This document shows, one piece after another, positions 13,005 through 24,800 of a stretch of DNA of 64,000 bases (position 1 is its first letter; every line of letters starts with the position of its first letter). The notes beneath the pieces were generated by a model that did not search any database, had not been told where the DNA came from, and was given only the letters and a program-made list of their open reading frames with translations. A program made the translations under genes and the position numbers. Origin of the DNA: Symbiotaphrina buchneri. Lineage: Eukaryota; Ascomycota; Symbiotaphrinales; Symbiotaphrinaceae. The DNA lies in the NCBI GenBank assembly GCA_001599915.1, contig BCIG01000032.1, forward strand, positions 194,342 to 258,341. The letters are read 5' to 3'.

Positions 13005-13606
13005 CAGCTGGATGCCCTCAATGGCGGTGAGTTGGGGCCGAGTGTGTCATTGGGAGCTGGAGCTTTGCACTGTAAATTTGAGGTCTGCAGACGCTCGCTT
13101 GAAGCACCACCGCTCGTCCATTGCAAGCCAAGCAACTCATTCGTATGAGGCTCCTTACACTACGATGCAAGCCACCGAGGACGCCAGTTCTCGAGACGCG
13201 ACAGCCATTTCCATTCTAGAAATTTGACAAGCTACTTATTCTGCAGGATCAGTGTTCTCAGAAATGGCGGTGAATTACCGACAATGAATTACCTTATCTG
13301 GCCGTTGTGGCAGTTATGGAGAACTAAGTCGAACTAAAGAATAACACCCCTTGCCTGCTTCCTGCAAAGAATTCGAACAAGAAAGACGGCGCTGCAGCAT
13401 TACCATTTAACGATGTTTAATGAAGCAGCCTCTTTATGCAGCTTTAGGAGCCCACCCCGAGCACTGTCTTCTCCACTCCATCTCCCTGGGGGGACCTGTG
13501 ACCATTGCACAATTCGAACCCATAAGAACTTTTGGCACACAGTACAACGCTCAGCCTCAACCCATCAACCCACGAGACGCATAAAAGGTGGCGAAAGAGA
13601 TCGCGA
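13005..13606. other. Intergenic: WDR83 promoter and septin 3' region
   Basis: About 600 bp between the septin stop and the WDR83 start, both genes on the minus strand. I see short unsupported open frames only. It should hold the septin 3' UTR (near 13607) and the WDR83 promoter (near 13004). Confidence 0.6.
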
Positions 13607-15101
13607 TCAACGGCGGCCATAACTCCTGACGGCGCTGCCTTGCATCTGTTCCAGTTCCTGCTCCAGCTGCTTGATACTAATGCGGTGTCAGTGATTCGGA
13701 ACGAGTACCAAACATGGTTTAGATAGGCATACGTAGCGTGAGTGCTTTCCAGGTCTTTATTCAGGCGATCCCGTTCAGCAATGATTTTCTGCTCCCACTG
13801 CCTGAATCTCTGTTCTTCCACCTTGGCTTGTTCGGTGAACCGCTTCCTCAAGTTCTCTTCTTCTTCCTTGAACTTGGGGTTGTCCAATTTCCTTGGTCTA
13901 GCCTCCCCAAACTTCCTCGTCTCCATTTGTTGAGCACGATAAGCTTCGTAGTGCATTTCCTCGGTCGTGTGAATGAGGTCAAGCATATGAGTACGGATCA
14001 GAATCGAACGCAACTTTTTGAAGTCACAATGGTCCTCGTTCTCTACTTCAGCAACGCCCCACGAATACTGCCGGCCCTTAACAATTCGACCATCTCCAGT
14101 CTTGACGTCTTTTTCAGAACCAATCACCGCAAAAGGCATAGCCGCCATCAAGCTTCGCGCATGTTGAGCGGCTGCCTCGTCGTCCTCTTCCAAAGGTGGC
14201 TGATAAATGCGAATGCCCTGCGCCTCGACAACGGCCCGGATCTGCAGACCAGTTAGCTAGATTATTGTGCAAAGCAACAAAATCAGTAAGTTACCCGTTG
14301 CTTGAATCTTGCAAGATCTGCTGGGCTGAGTGTGTCCGCTTTAGCAATGACAGGAATCAGGTTCACGCGCGAGCTGAGACGCTTCATGACCTCGATATCA
14401 AGAGGCTTAAGCGTGTGGCCAGTGGGGCGGATGAAGTATAAGCAGGCGTGCACACGCAAGTCGATTTTGTCGACGCGACGCGGCTGTTGTTCCTGCAACA
14501 TGTACGATTCGTGCTGATCATCCAGAAATTCGATGATCGGCATCCAGGAGTCCCTGTTGTTGACATAATCTCCGAAGCCGGGCGTGTCAATGACAGTAAG
14601 CCGTACTACATTGATGTGAGAAGGAGGAAAACGGTCAGCAGAAGTGAAATAGCCAAACCTTTGAAGAATTTCTCCTCTAGCTCTGCCTTCGTAATCTCGA
14701 TCTCCACTGTTTTGTCCACCTGCTTTTGATGCCGACGGCGATGGTCGGCGTAATTTTTGATGGTGGTGGAAAAGAGTGTGTTGATGAAGGTGGTCTTGCC
14801 CAGACCAGACTCGCCAGCAACCTTCGGGCCAATAAGTGCTCTGAAAGGGGTTGATAGACGAGAGATCTCACCATGATGGTAAATGCTGCGCCTCTCTTCG
14901 CCACTATTTTATGCCTATAACATCTCAGCTTAGATACGCAGCGAGGAGCAATCGCAACAGCCGTCACAATATACATGCCTTTGGTTAGGTAACTAAGCTG
15001 CATGTTAGCACATTGCTTCCTTGGTAGATTGAAGCTCGAGCGGATGGACTCACGTTGGCAATCCCAATGGGAGAAGCGGACTCTGCCGTCGCGGGCGCCA
15101 T
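13607..15101 (-). CDS. aspC: Septin, Cdc12/AspC type
   Basis: Six exons on the minus strand (15101-15054, 14928-14872, 14821-14659, 14605-14295, 14241-13733, 13676-13607) join to 385 aa, the usual length of AspC. Septins are GTP-binding filament proteins of septa, germ-tube bases and conidiophores. The G1 P-loop GESGLGKTT, the G3 DTPGFGD and the G4 AKAD are all intact. The polybasic stretch before the P-loop reads RHKIVAKRG. The C-terminus holds the septin unique element (HTTEEMHYEAYR) and an alpha-helical coiled coil rich in E/K/R ending EQMQGSAVRSYGRR. The first exon (MAPATAESASPIGIAN) begins at the only ATG giving the conserved SPIGIAN leader. It is divergent from PWP2 across about 640 bp. 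Confidence 0.95.
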
Positions 15102-15742
15102 CCTCTCAGTCGGAAAAGTAAGAAGCCACTCCTGGCGTGTTGCCTGCAGAGGCTTGGAGAAAGAGGAGCTAGCCGGACAATGCTGGTAGAAGACGCAGCG
15201 ACCCAATGTGGATCAAGCGGGATCCAGGAGGAGACTTCGAAGGTAAAGAGATAGGTGGAAGGTCGACAGGTGGAAAAGGATTGAAGCAGTGTGATGGGAG
15301 TAAGGAGGTCTGGCAGTGGTGAACGGCGGTCGCGTACGAGAGGATACTGTAGGGAAAGATCCAGGGGACGGTAAGGTACGGAGTACCTGATCTTGTTATT
15401 GAGTGGCCATACACATGCTAGGTACCTTCGCGTTACGGCTTCGTGGAAAAAGGGGGTGGAGCTCTGACCGTGCGCCTAAACCCTTTCGGAATCCGGAATA
15501 ACTTGTCTACCGAAGAAATCGTCAGGAGCAACTCTCTCCAAAAAAAAGTTGATAACAGAAAATCATAGTCAATATTACGTTGAGCCGCCGAGATATCTCA
15601 CAGTTATTCCTGAAGCGGAGTCAGAGTATTAATACTCTCTCGGAAATACCTAACATCCGATAGCAAAGACCCGCCCGTCAGCACCGTCATCCACATTACC
15701 CTCACTGTGATCACCGCCGGTGATAGGCATGGCACGGCAAAA
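15102..15742. promoter_or_regulatory. Divergent promoter region between aspC and PWP2
   Basis: This 641-bp space separates two outward-facing genes and must contain both promoters. It holds a GGTAAGG/GGTACC-rich patch at about 15370-15425, a motif type that recurs in several other spacers of this window. No supported gene is present. Confidence 0.6.
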
Positions 15743-18672
15743 ATGAAGACCGATTTCAAGGTGCGCCCCTTCGTCCCATACCCACCCTTGCCTGTCCTAG
15801 CACGCTTACCCGATATTTCGCAGTTCTCCAATCTCTTGGGCACCGTCTATTGCAAGGGCAATCTCGTCTTCACCCCGGATGGAACGTGTCTTCTCTCTCC
15901 TGTCGGCAACAGAATATCTGTATTCGACCTCGTGCAGTACGTCGTTCCCGCTCATGCGTTCTTCCTTTTCCCCTCTTGGCTCATAATCTTGGCTCCAGCA
16001 ACAAATCATATACTCTTCCATTCGCACACCGCCGAAACATCTCCCGGATCGCCCTCAACCCCCAAGGGAACCTGCTACTCTCGGTCGACGAAGATGGACG
16101 GGCGATACTGAGCAACTTTCCGCGGAGGATAGCACTCTATCATTTCTCTTTTAAATCCAGGGTCTCGTGTCTGGCATTCTCACCCTCCGGGAGATATTTC
16201 GCCGTCGGGATTGGGCGCCTCATTGAAGTCTGGCATACACCGTCTACCATTGGCTTGGACCCAGATGCGGAAGCGGACTACGCGCCGTTCGTTCGGCATC
16301 GAGTGTATGCTCGACATTATGACACCGTCAACAGCATTGAATGGTCCGGAGACTCGAGGTTCTTCCTGAGCGCCTCAAGGGATCTGACCGCCAGAATATG
16401 GAGCGTAGATCCCGAGCAGGGATTTGACCCTGTTAGCTTGGCTGGGCATAGGGAGGGAGTTCTTGGTGCATGGTTTTCTAAGGATCAAGAAACAGTGCGG
16501 TTTCCTCCGATCTTGTCATATGTGCTAGTACTCATTTCACCGCAGATCTATACCATCAGTCGTGACGGTGCACTCTTCGAATGGTCGTACATGTTGCCCG
16601 ATGGGCCTCTGCCGGGACGGCCGGCCTTGGAAAGTCACCATGGTGAAGATCAGTTGCGATGGAGGATCTCTCGGAAGCATTACTTTATGCAGGCAAATGC
16701 TAAGGTCAATTGCTCCGTTTTCCACGCGGACTCCAACATTATAGTGGTGGGCTTTTCCAGCGGAATATTCGGCTTATACGAATTGCCAGACTTCAATATG
16801 ATACACACCTTAAGGTGAGCAAGTTCTACTCGGATAGGTGTTAGAATACTGACTCTTCTAGCATCTCGCAGAACGATATTGATTTTGTCACGGTGAACCA
16901 ATCTGGTGAATGGCTTGCCTTCGGAGCCTCGAAACTTGGACAATTGCTCGTATGGGAGTGGCAAGCCGAGTCTTATATTCTGAAACAGCAAGGCCATTTT
17001 GATCAGATCAATTCCCTCGTCTATTCGCCTGATGGACAAAGGATAATCACAACTGCGGATGATGGAAAGATCAAGGTCTGGGATGTGGATTCCGGATTTT
17101 GCATCGTTACGTTCACTGAGCACACGAGTGCCGTCATGGCATGCGAGTTCTCCAAGCGTGGCAATGTGTTATTCACGGCCAGCTTGGATGGCTCCATTAG
17201 AGCATGGGATCTCATACGTTATCGAAATTTTCGAACCTTCACGGCTCCTACTAGGCTATCATTCTCTTCTCTGGCAGTAGACCCCAGTGGCGAAGTTGTC
17301 TGTGCAGGGTCAATGGACTCTTTCGATATACACATCTGGTCGGTACAGACTGGCCAATTACTCGATCGCTTAGCCGGGCATGAAGGCCCTGTCTCTACTG
17401 TGGCCTTTGCACCAAACGGCGGCTCCATCGTCAGCGGGAGTTGGGATCACACCGTGCGCATTTGGAGCATATTTGGAAGGACTCAGACGAGTGAACCTCT
17501 TCAGCTACAAGCTGACGTACTCTGCGTTGCTTTGAGACCGGACTCGAAGCAAATTGCTGTATCTACACTAGATGGGCAAGTCTCGTTCTGGTCAGTATCT
17601 GAGGCTTCTCAGGAAGGTGGTATTGACAGTCTACGGGATGTGTCTGGCGGAAGAAAGCTGACCGATCGTCGGACTGCCGCCAATGTGGCGGGCACGAAGA
17701 ACTTCAACTCCATCGCTTACAGTACTGATGGCTCATGCGTGCTGGCTGGTGGCAACAGTAAGTTCATATGTCTCTATGACGTACAATCTGCCGCTTTGAT
17801 CAAAAAGTTCGGTGTATCGGTCAATCTGTCCATAGAGGGCACGCAGGAATTCCTCAACAGCAGAAATTTGACTGAGGCTGGCCCTGCTGGTATTCTTGAT
17901 GAAGGAGGAGAAGCTACGGATCTGGAGGACCGCATTGATCGATCTCTTCCCGGAGCTAGCCGCGGGGATATGGCTGCGAGAAAAGCAAGGCCCGAGGTTC
18001 GCGTTCCTGCTGTTGCCTTCTCCCCTACCAGTCAAGCTTTCTGCGCCGCTTCAACGGAAGGTTTACTCGTCTACTCGCTGGGCGCTTTCGTACAATTTGA
18101 TCCTTTTGATTTGGATGTCTCTATAACTCCTGCTACGATACTGGACACCCTTGCACGGAAGGATTTTGTGAGAGCTCTGGCTATGGCTTTCCGACTCAAT
18201 GAACGGGCGCTGGTACAGAAAGTGTACGAGAAGACGCCTACTTCAACCATATCCCATGTTGTTCAAGAACTTCCGACCGTCTATCTGTCTCGACTTCTTC
18301 AATTTGTTTCCCAGGAGACCGAGCAGACTCCTCATCTCGAATTCAACCTTAAGTGGATTGAGGCACTGCTCAGCCGACATGGTCATCTGTTAAAAGAGAG
18401 GTTTTCAGCCTTTGGTGCCGATCTACGGGCCCTTCAAAGGGCAGTTGCCCGGATTCAGTCTGATCTCACCCGACTGTAAGCAATCCCTTCCTTAACTATC
18501 ACCAACATAAAGCTTAACTAAGGGCAGCGCGAATAACAACGTCTACACCCTTGACTACCTATCATCGCAGCCTCCTAGGAGCAAGCAGATCCAAATGTCG
18601 CTTGAAGGCTTTGACCCTATGGCTGAAACCCTAGATACTCCAGGCGATGAGGAGTGGATAGGGCTCGACTGA
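15743..18672 (+). CDS. pwp2: Periodic tryptophan protein 2 (Pwp2/Utp1), SSU processome
   Basis: Exons 15743-15760, 15824-15936, 15999-16494, 16546-16814, 16862-18475 and 18528-18672 give 884 aa. Pwp2 is a tandem WD40-propeller subunit of the UTP-B complex, needed for early 18S rRNA processing in the nucleolus. The start MKTDFK/FSNLLGTVYCKGNL is the conserved N-terminus. WD signatures run through to about residue 600, and the C-terminal Utp12-like helical domain carries LARKDFVRALAMAFRLNE and LPTVYLSRLLQFV. The protein ends DEEWIGLD, the classic Pwp2 tail. The first exon is only 18 nt. For the last intron I chose the acceptor at 18527, because it restores phase and gives the conserved RLANNNVYTLDYL; the nearer AG would break the frame. 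PRP45 converges from the other side with about 236 bp between stops. Confidence 0.95.
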
Positions 18673-18908
18673 ATCCAGTCCTTTCCTATCTAAGACGGTG
18701 GTGCTGATGATTTTGGATCATTACATTGCATGAGGCGGCGTACCCATTGCTAGTTCTTCGGTGTTAGGATAATCCGCTTCATTGGACGTTCTCCTCCGTA
18801 TATGCATGGCGGAGGTGAAGGCGCAGGCGGGGCACACTGTTATAACATGGTACCGATGCGTGCTCTATGGCTGGTATATTTAGAGGTGATAATACGACTG
18901 GCAAAATG

Positions 18909-20742
18909 CTATCCTTCTTCTTCCACTTTTGCTCTTTTAGAAGCACGGGTTTCTGGCTCCTGCACACCATAGCGTTTGTTCCCAGCGCCGCCAGTGGCTT
19001 CACTTATCATTTGATCAATATTGAAAGGATCTGTATCCTTTTCAAATTGCACGGGACCTTCTCTCTCCTAGGTCGCGGTTAGCTTACTGATATGGAGCTC
19101 GAATGCTGCATGATATGACATACCTCAGCATCTGCAGCACCTTTGAAACCTTCCTTTGCGCGTCCCAATACTTCGAAACGGTTCGCTTTTTGTATTTTAT
19201 CAATCTCCGCACCTCCTGCAGACTCGTCAATGTCGTCATCCATGTTCGTCCTCGGACGATATATGCTACTGATAGCGTCTTGTGCCGCAAAAAGTGGTTT
19301 GTCATAAGGTTGGTCCTCGTTGAAGCCGCTGTCGAAACCACTCGACTGGTTGAACAACCTGCTATCCCACATAGACTCGGATGATTGCGTAGGCTTTGCA
19401 AGTCCCAAAGCCACCTTCTCGGATATGTCCCTATTCTGCTGGCGTGCCATCATCTGAATGCGTCGTTCAGTCCCCATGCGCGACTGCCGTAACTGACGTT
19501 CATCCTCGCGCCGTCTCTCTTTCCGCATCTGCTCACGTTCGCGGGCAGCCTCATCCTCACTTTCAGATTCGGACTGCGATGAAGCAGGAGATACACTCCG
19601 GCTACCGCTCGGAGATCTTGTCGCTCGCGATCCTCGACGTCTGGCACCACCTCGCGTCTCCTCCCTCGCTTTTTGGGCCAGCAAGCGAAGATGCTCCTCC
19701 TTTTGTGCCTTCTCCTTTTCCGCGAGCTTCTGTTGCATTAAGGCCCTCTGTTTGACTTCCTCCCGGGCATGCCTATCGGCCGTGAACAGGGCTTCCGCAA
19801 ATTGGGCAAACTTGTCATTAATCGTCACGTCCTGCAGGCCGCGACCGTCTGCAGCCAACCGTTTATCAAGCGGGACCGTGTAACCTTTTGGGTTCTTCCA
19901 ATTCGACACGGGAGGCGGTATTTTCCAGGCCTCTTGGTCTTCCGCGGTGAGTTTTCTCGGCGGAGAATGCATGACTGGCGGAGGCGGAGAAGGTGGCCCT
20001 CGGGGAATTTTCTTGTGTTTAAACTTGGGCGGTTCCATGGGATCCTGCTGTCTCTCAACTATTTTCATGATTCTGTCGTTTTTCCTTGTATTGTCCCCCA
20101 TCTGGTTCGCCGGCGTGTATCGCACAAATGTGGGTTCCGTCCTACTCAGCCCTTTTACATTTTTGGGCTTCTGAGCGGCGACTGCCCCGGACACCAGAGC
20201 AGCCAACGCATTCTTTGTCCTCTCGGTCGATGCAGCCACTTCCTCTTCCGAAGGTCTCTCTAGGGAGATCTCGCCAACGTCCGCTCTCTGCCGCAACGGG
20301 ATGAGGTCCTTGAAAGACGCATGCACAATACGTTTGTCGTTATGTCCTTGCCTTGCGATTGCGTCATATTTCACCTTGCCCTCCGCATCAACCTGTACAG
20401 CCAAGGCATTGGAGGTTGATGTCGACTTTCTGCCCATGTCGAGAGGATATTGCGCTACAGGTATCTCTGGAAAAGCCCCTCCATCTCCGTAGTCCTCTGG
20501 AGCGCGCGGCCGCCAGCCAGACCGTCGGCCATAGGGCGGTGGTCCTGTTTTCTATGCCTCGTCAATAGTGGATAACATGCGTTGGGCGAGAGTATTGTCA
20601 CCTTCAGCACAATCTGAGACTCGTCGATCTGACCCGCTCCGAGCACCCTTGGCCCTCGAGACTGGACAGGAAGCTCTTCTTCTTCTCCAGTATATTTGGG
20701 TTTGGGCAGAGCCCTTGCCAGCGACGAAGCGATCGATGTCAT
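18909..20742 (-). CDS. prp45: Pre-mRNA-processing protein 45 (SNW/SKIP family)
   Basis: Three exons (20742-20602, 20551-19124, 19067-18909) on the minus strand give 575 aa. SNW-domain proteins are spliceosome subunits (Prp19-associated) that also link to transcription. The first exon reads MTSIASSLARALPKPKYTG and the second opens KTGPPPYGRRSGWRPR, both hallmark segments. The family signature SNWKNPKGYTVPLDKRLAADG is present in mid-protein, preceded by IPPCISNWK-type context here seen as IPPPVSNWKN. A basic, charged C-terminal region follows, with an RS-like serine-rich patch (GSRSVSPASSQSESESEDE). The end SKRAKVEEEG closes after a 53-codon third exon. The upstream flank faces the second AT-rich island about 440 bp away. 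Confidence 0.95.
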
Positions 20743-21179
20743 GACGCCTTATCCAGCCTTCGCTGTTTAGCGCTATGATCGAAGTGTGCTTGAGTTGAGG
20801 GAAGGCTTGTAGCACACGGTAGATGAGGTTGGTGGAGGAGGGTTGATTGCTTCAGGAAAGTTTTGGGGTTGCCGTACGGTATCGGTTCATAGATACATTA
20901 CATAAGGTACCTAGGTCCCTTGGGCGGTGAGACATGGCTGACATGCGCCTCATCTCGCTGGATATGGCCGAGATTTCGTCAAGAAATGATGATAATCTCC
21001 AGCAAGGGATGCGTGTTGATAATCTCCACGATTGCCAGCCTTCTTTCAGAATCCTTCAGAATAATATCAAGATTTCCCTTGCTCTGCACAACAGTCATTA
21101 TAAAACCATGGTCCGTACGTCCCTAAATGTTCTTCTTGAGCACCGTTACTTTCTTGGCAGACCGTACTCTTAAAACGCG
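20743..21179. promoter_or_regulatory. PRP45 upstream region up to the AT-rich island edge
   Basis: This is the only normal-composition DNA between PRP45 and the AT-rich island, so the PRP45 promoter should lie here. It holds a TAAGGTACCTAGGT patch near 20904-20920. A short open frame at 20934-21173 has no recognisable features. The composition switches to AT-rich at about 21180. Confidence 0.5.
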
Positions 21180-21880
21180 ACAATAGCTTTCCTATTGTGA
21201 TCATATCCTTGTAACATAATAATATTAATTGTAAAACAATGATATGCTTATAGAACAATGAAATTCCTGGCAGTTTATATATTTTTGAAATAGAATGATA
21301 TATTCATAGATAATAACTAGTATTATGACCACTTCTTTAGAGTGATCATGGGGGTTTTTATCTTACTAAGTAATTTCACATGATATCAAGATATAATATG
21401 TGTATAATGTAGATATTAAAGTAAATAGATAAGAAACAATAGTAAAAATACTTATATAATAATTTACAGGTATATATTCATTTAAAAAAAACTATATTTC
21501 CTTTTCTAAATAGGTAAGTTTATATATATTTTTATAATTTAATATAATCTATTATAAATTTTTATAATATTATATAAATCTATTTAATTTTAATTTATAA
21601 TAATTTAAATATTATAAATATATTATTTAAAAAGTTTTTATATATATAATAATAAAGAAAATTATTTTTAATAAATATATAAATAAAACTAAAATTATAT
21701 ATATTATATAATTTTATCTATATATATTTATTATAAATATTATAAAAATAAAAGTTATAAATTTATTCTATTTAATCTTTAAAAAAAGTAATATATAATA
21801 TAAAGATATATATATAGGATATATATATAAAATATATATAAAGGATTATATTTTAAAAAGATAATATTATAACTTTTATC
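21180..21880. other. Left margin of the second AT-rich island; near-pure A/T tract
   Basis: From about 21480 to 21870 the sequence is almost wholly A and T in short TAT/ATA runs, and from 21180 it is already strongly AT-biased. I see no gene, repeat unit or domain trace in it. Confidence 0.7.
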
Positions 21881-21884
21881 ACAG

Positions 21885-24800
21885 AATTACTAGTTGCTAG
21901 TTATTTAATCATGTGTTCCTAAGTTGCTAACTTAGTTTACTATGTTCTTAGTATTATTTTATAGCTAGATAGCTTAATTAACTATTATCTTACTAAGTTA
22001 AAAGCCTTGTTTGTTGTTAAATAGTAACAATACTTGTTTTGATAAGATAACTAACTTATCTAATCAATAGCTTATATCAACAGTATTTCTATATATTGTA
22101 CCAATTGTTTGTTTTATTGCCTAAGTCCTCTGGCCCAGCTGAATGCTTTTAACCTAGCTGTCCTACTATGATTATCCTACCAAGTCCTTTTCTTTAATAA
22201 ATCTAACCTTTTCAAGTATAATTCGGTTTCTTTTGATTTTTAACTTCTGGCTTACAGAATTACAAGTTAAGTATCAATTCAAGAACCTAGGAACAGTTAT
22301 ATACGTTTCTTTCCATTATACATTTACTCTCTATACTAAAAACAGAGAAACTACATCTATAACGGTTTATAACCAGATGTTTGTTAACAATGATATCTAC
22401 CTATGATTACAATACTTTATTTATCTCAATCTTATTACTTTATAGTTTTATAAACTATATCAATGTATACAGATGACTGTTTGAAAAGGAATCATCTATT
22501 ATTAATTTACTAAGTTAGCATTTTACAGCTTTAGTAGCTCTTATATTATTCAAACCAGTATTATAGATTTACTATAATCTAATTCCTTTTCTAAGATAAC
22601 CATAGTTACCCTGTAATTTCCTAATCTTTCAGAGTTACCTAAGATGATAATAGTTATTACTCATCAGTTATACTGACTAATTATAAATAGATTTAACTTT
22701 ACAAGGAATTTAGAAGAATTTACTCTATGATTAATAAAAGTTATTCATGTCTTTTATCTATATACAAGGTTAATCTTACAACCTTATTAGATAATAGATT
22801 AAACAGACTTTATAAATATAGTTTAAAAATTCTAAAGAAATATCTAGGAATTTTAACAATCAGCCTGTTATTTAAACTATATTAACAAAACTTACTGATT
22901 ACTTTTTATAGAACAAAAAGCCCTTATAGATACTGATTTAAAAACAAGTTTACTATACTTGTTTAAAGTTTAACCTTTTAATACTAAAAATCTATACTAA
23001 AGACTTTAGTTAATGATTATATATATCAAGCTTATATCCTGTCAGGTCTTTAAAACCTTGGTAATATAAATCTTAAACTAAATCCAAACCTATTTTTTTA
23101 AAGATGATAGCTGTTATCTAAGCTATAATAGCTTACATAATAACCTAATACCGATTAGTAAATTAAACAACTCCTAGAATATAAAGTCCTTAAGGACCTT
23201 AAAGGCTATAAGGATCATCAGGTTTATCAGAAGGTAATAATAGGTATTTTCAAACAATAGAAATTAGGTTTTTCTATCCTAATAACTTTAATCCTTATAA
23301 TGATATAATTTAAAAAGATAAAGAGAAGTTCTATAAGAATATATATACCTTTATTATATAAGTACAAGTTGTAAGTCTTATAAGAAATCTAGTAATTATT
23401 AAAAAGAATCTTGATAACTATCTTTTTAATAAGATTGATAACTGATAAAACAATATCCTTTTTTATATTTAACAAGTTAGGATTATATATAATATAAACA
23501 GAGTTAAAAAATGATATAAGGTTTTAGAAAAACGTTTTTATATACCTTTAACACAAGTACTTTTAAAGCTTAACTTATTAAAGTATATTATTATAGATAT
23601 TAAATTACAGAAAAACATTACTAAATACCTATAATTAATCAGTATTTACTTAAAACAATATAGATAAGATGATTATAAGTTCTTTTAAGTTTTTAGAACC
23701 TAAAGTTATATTAATCTGAAATTGCATATAGGTATAAACTTTAAACCTTTTGAATTTATTACCATGTTAGAGCTTTTAAACAAATTAATATCTAAATAAT
23801 TAACATAGTTTAATTATTATTCTTACAAGGAAAATAGGATTAAAGAACAAGATAAAGAGTTTAAAAACAACATTAAAGAATACAGGAATGATACTTATAA
23901 TAAAGATTGTAATCAACCTTTTAACAAAGGTTAATATCAATGATTATTTTATTATTGACAATCCTTGATACCATTTGAATATAGAAACTATCTAAGTTAC
24001 TATCTTTTAAACTATATATATCAAGATAATAATAACTTCTGGAACTTTTAAAATTCCTACCTGAACCAAGGTAATTATAGCTGTTTTCAAACAGTTTATA
24101 ACCTAAATTAAGAGTTTTAAATATAGTTAGAGCTATCAGTACTATCTTTAAGGTTGTAAATTATAACTAAACTGACTGGTATCTGAGTTAATAGAAAGTA
24201 TTAAGCTTTATAGTTTTAATAAAGATTGGCTGAAAATTGTAACTCTGGAAATCACAGATCCTTTTATAAATACAGGTCCTTAAACAATCAGTATAACAAT
24301 AACTGGAATTTTAACTATCAAGATAGAATACAAACAGTATATACAGAAGATATCTTTATATAGGATTCTTCTAATCTTACTTCTGTAAATAAGAACTTAT
24401 AAGAAAAGGACAAGTTGACTTATAAATTAAAAACCGTTCTATAAGAGCAAGGAACTCCTATAATAGGATACCATGTCTTATATAAAAAGATATATAATGA
24501 TTACAAACCTTTTCCAAAGCCTGATTATAGTTATCATGACTTTATAGATGATCAGGACAGTAATAAATCATTATACTATGTTAATAGGTACTTTATAACT
24601 ACAGATTTATAAATGAACCAATTGTTCTATAAATACTAAAGATATAACTATACCTTTATCTTTAGGAACAAGTTATACAAACATTTAAAGACAAATACAG
24701 AATATTATCATTTATCTAAAAAAAGGCTTTAGAAAACAAAAACAACATAAAAACATTTATCAACATGATAATCAGGACTTTACAGATGATAGTTCAGACT

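Noticed and set aside
18476-18522. Shorter final PWP2 intron ending at 18512 or 18522
   Set aside because: The 18522 acceptor breaks the frame and the 18512 acceptor implies a 37-nt intron; the acceptor at 18527 keeps phase and yields the conserved RLANNNVYTLDYL.
20934-21173. 79-codon open frame beside the AT island
   Set aside because: A single ordinary-length chance frame in the PRP45 upstream region without recognisable features.
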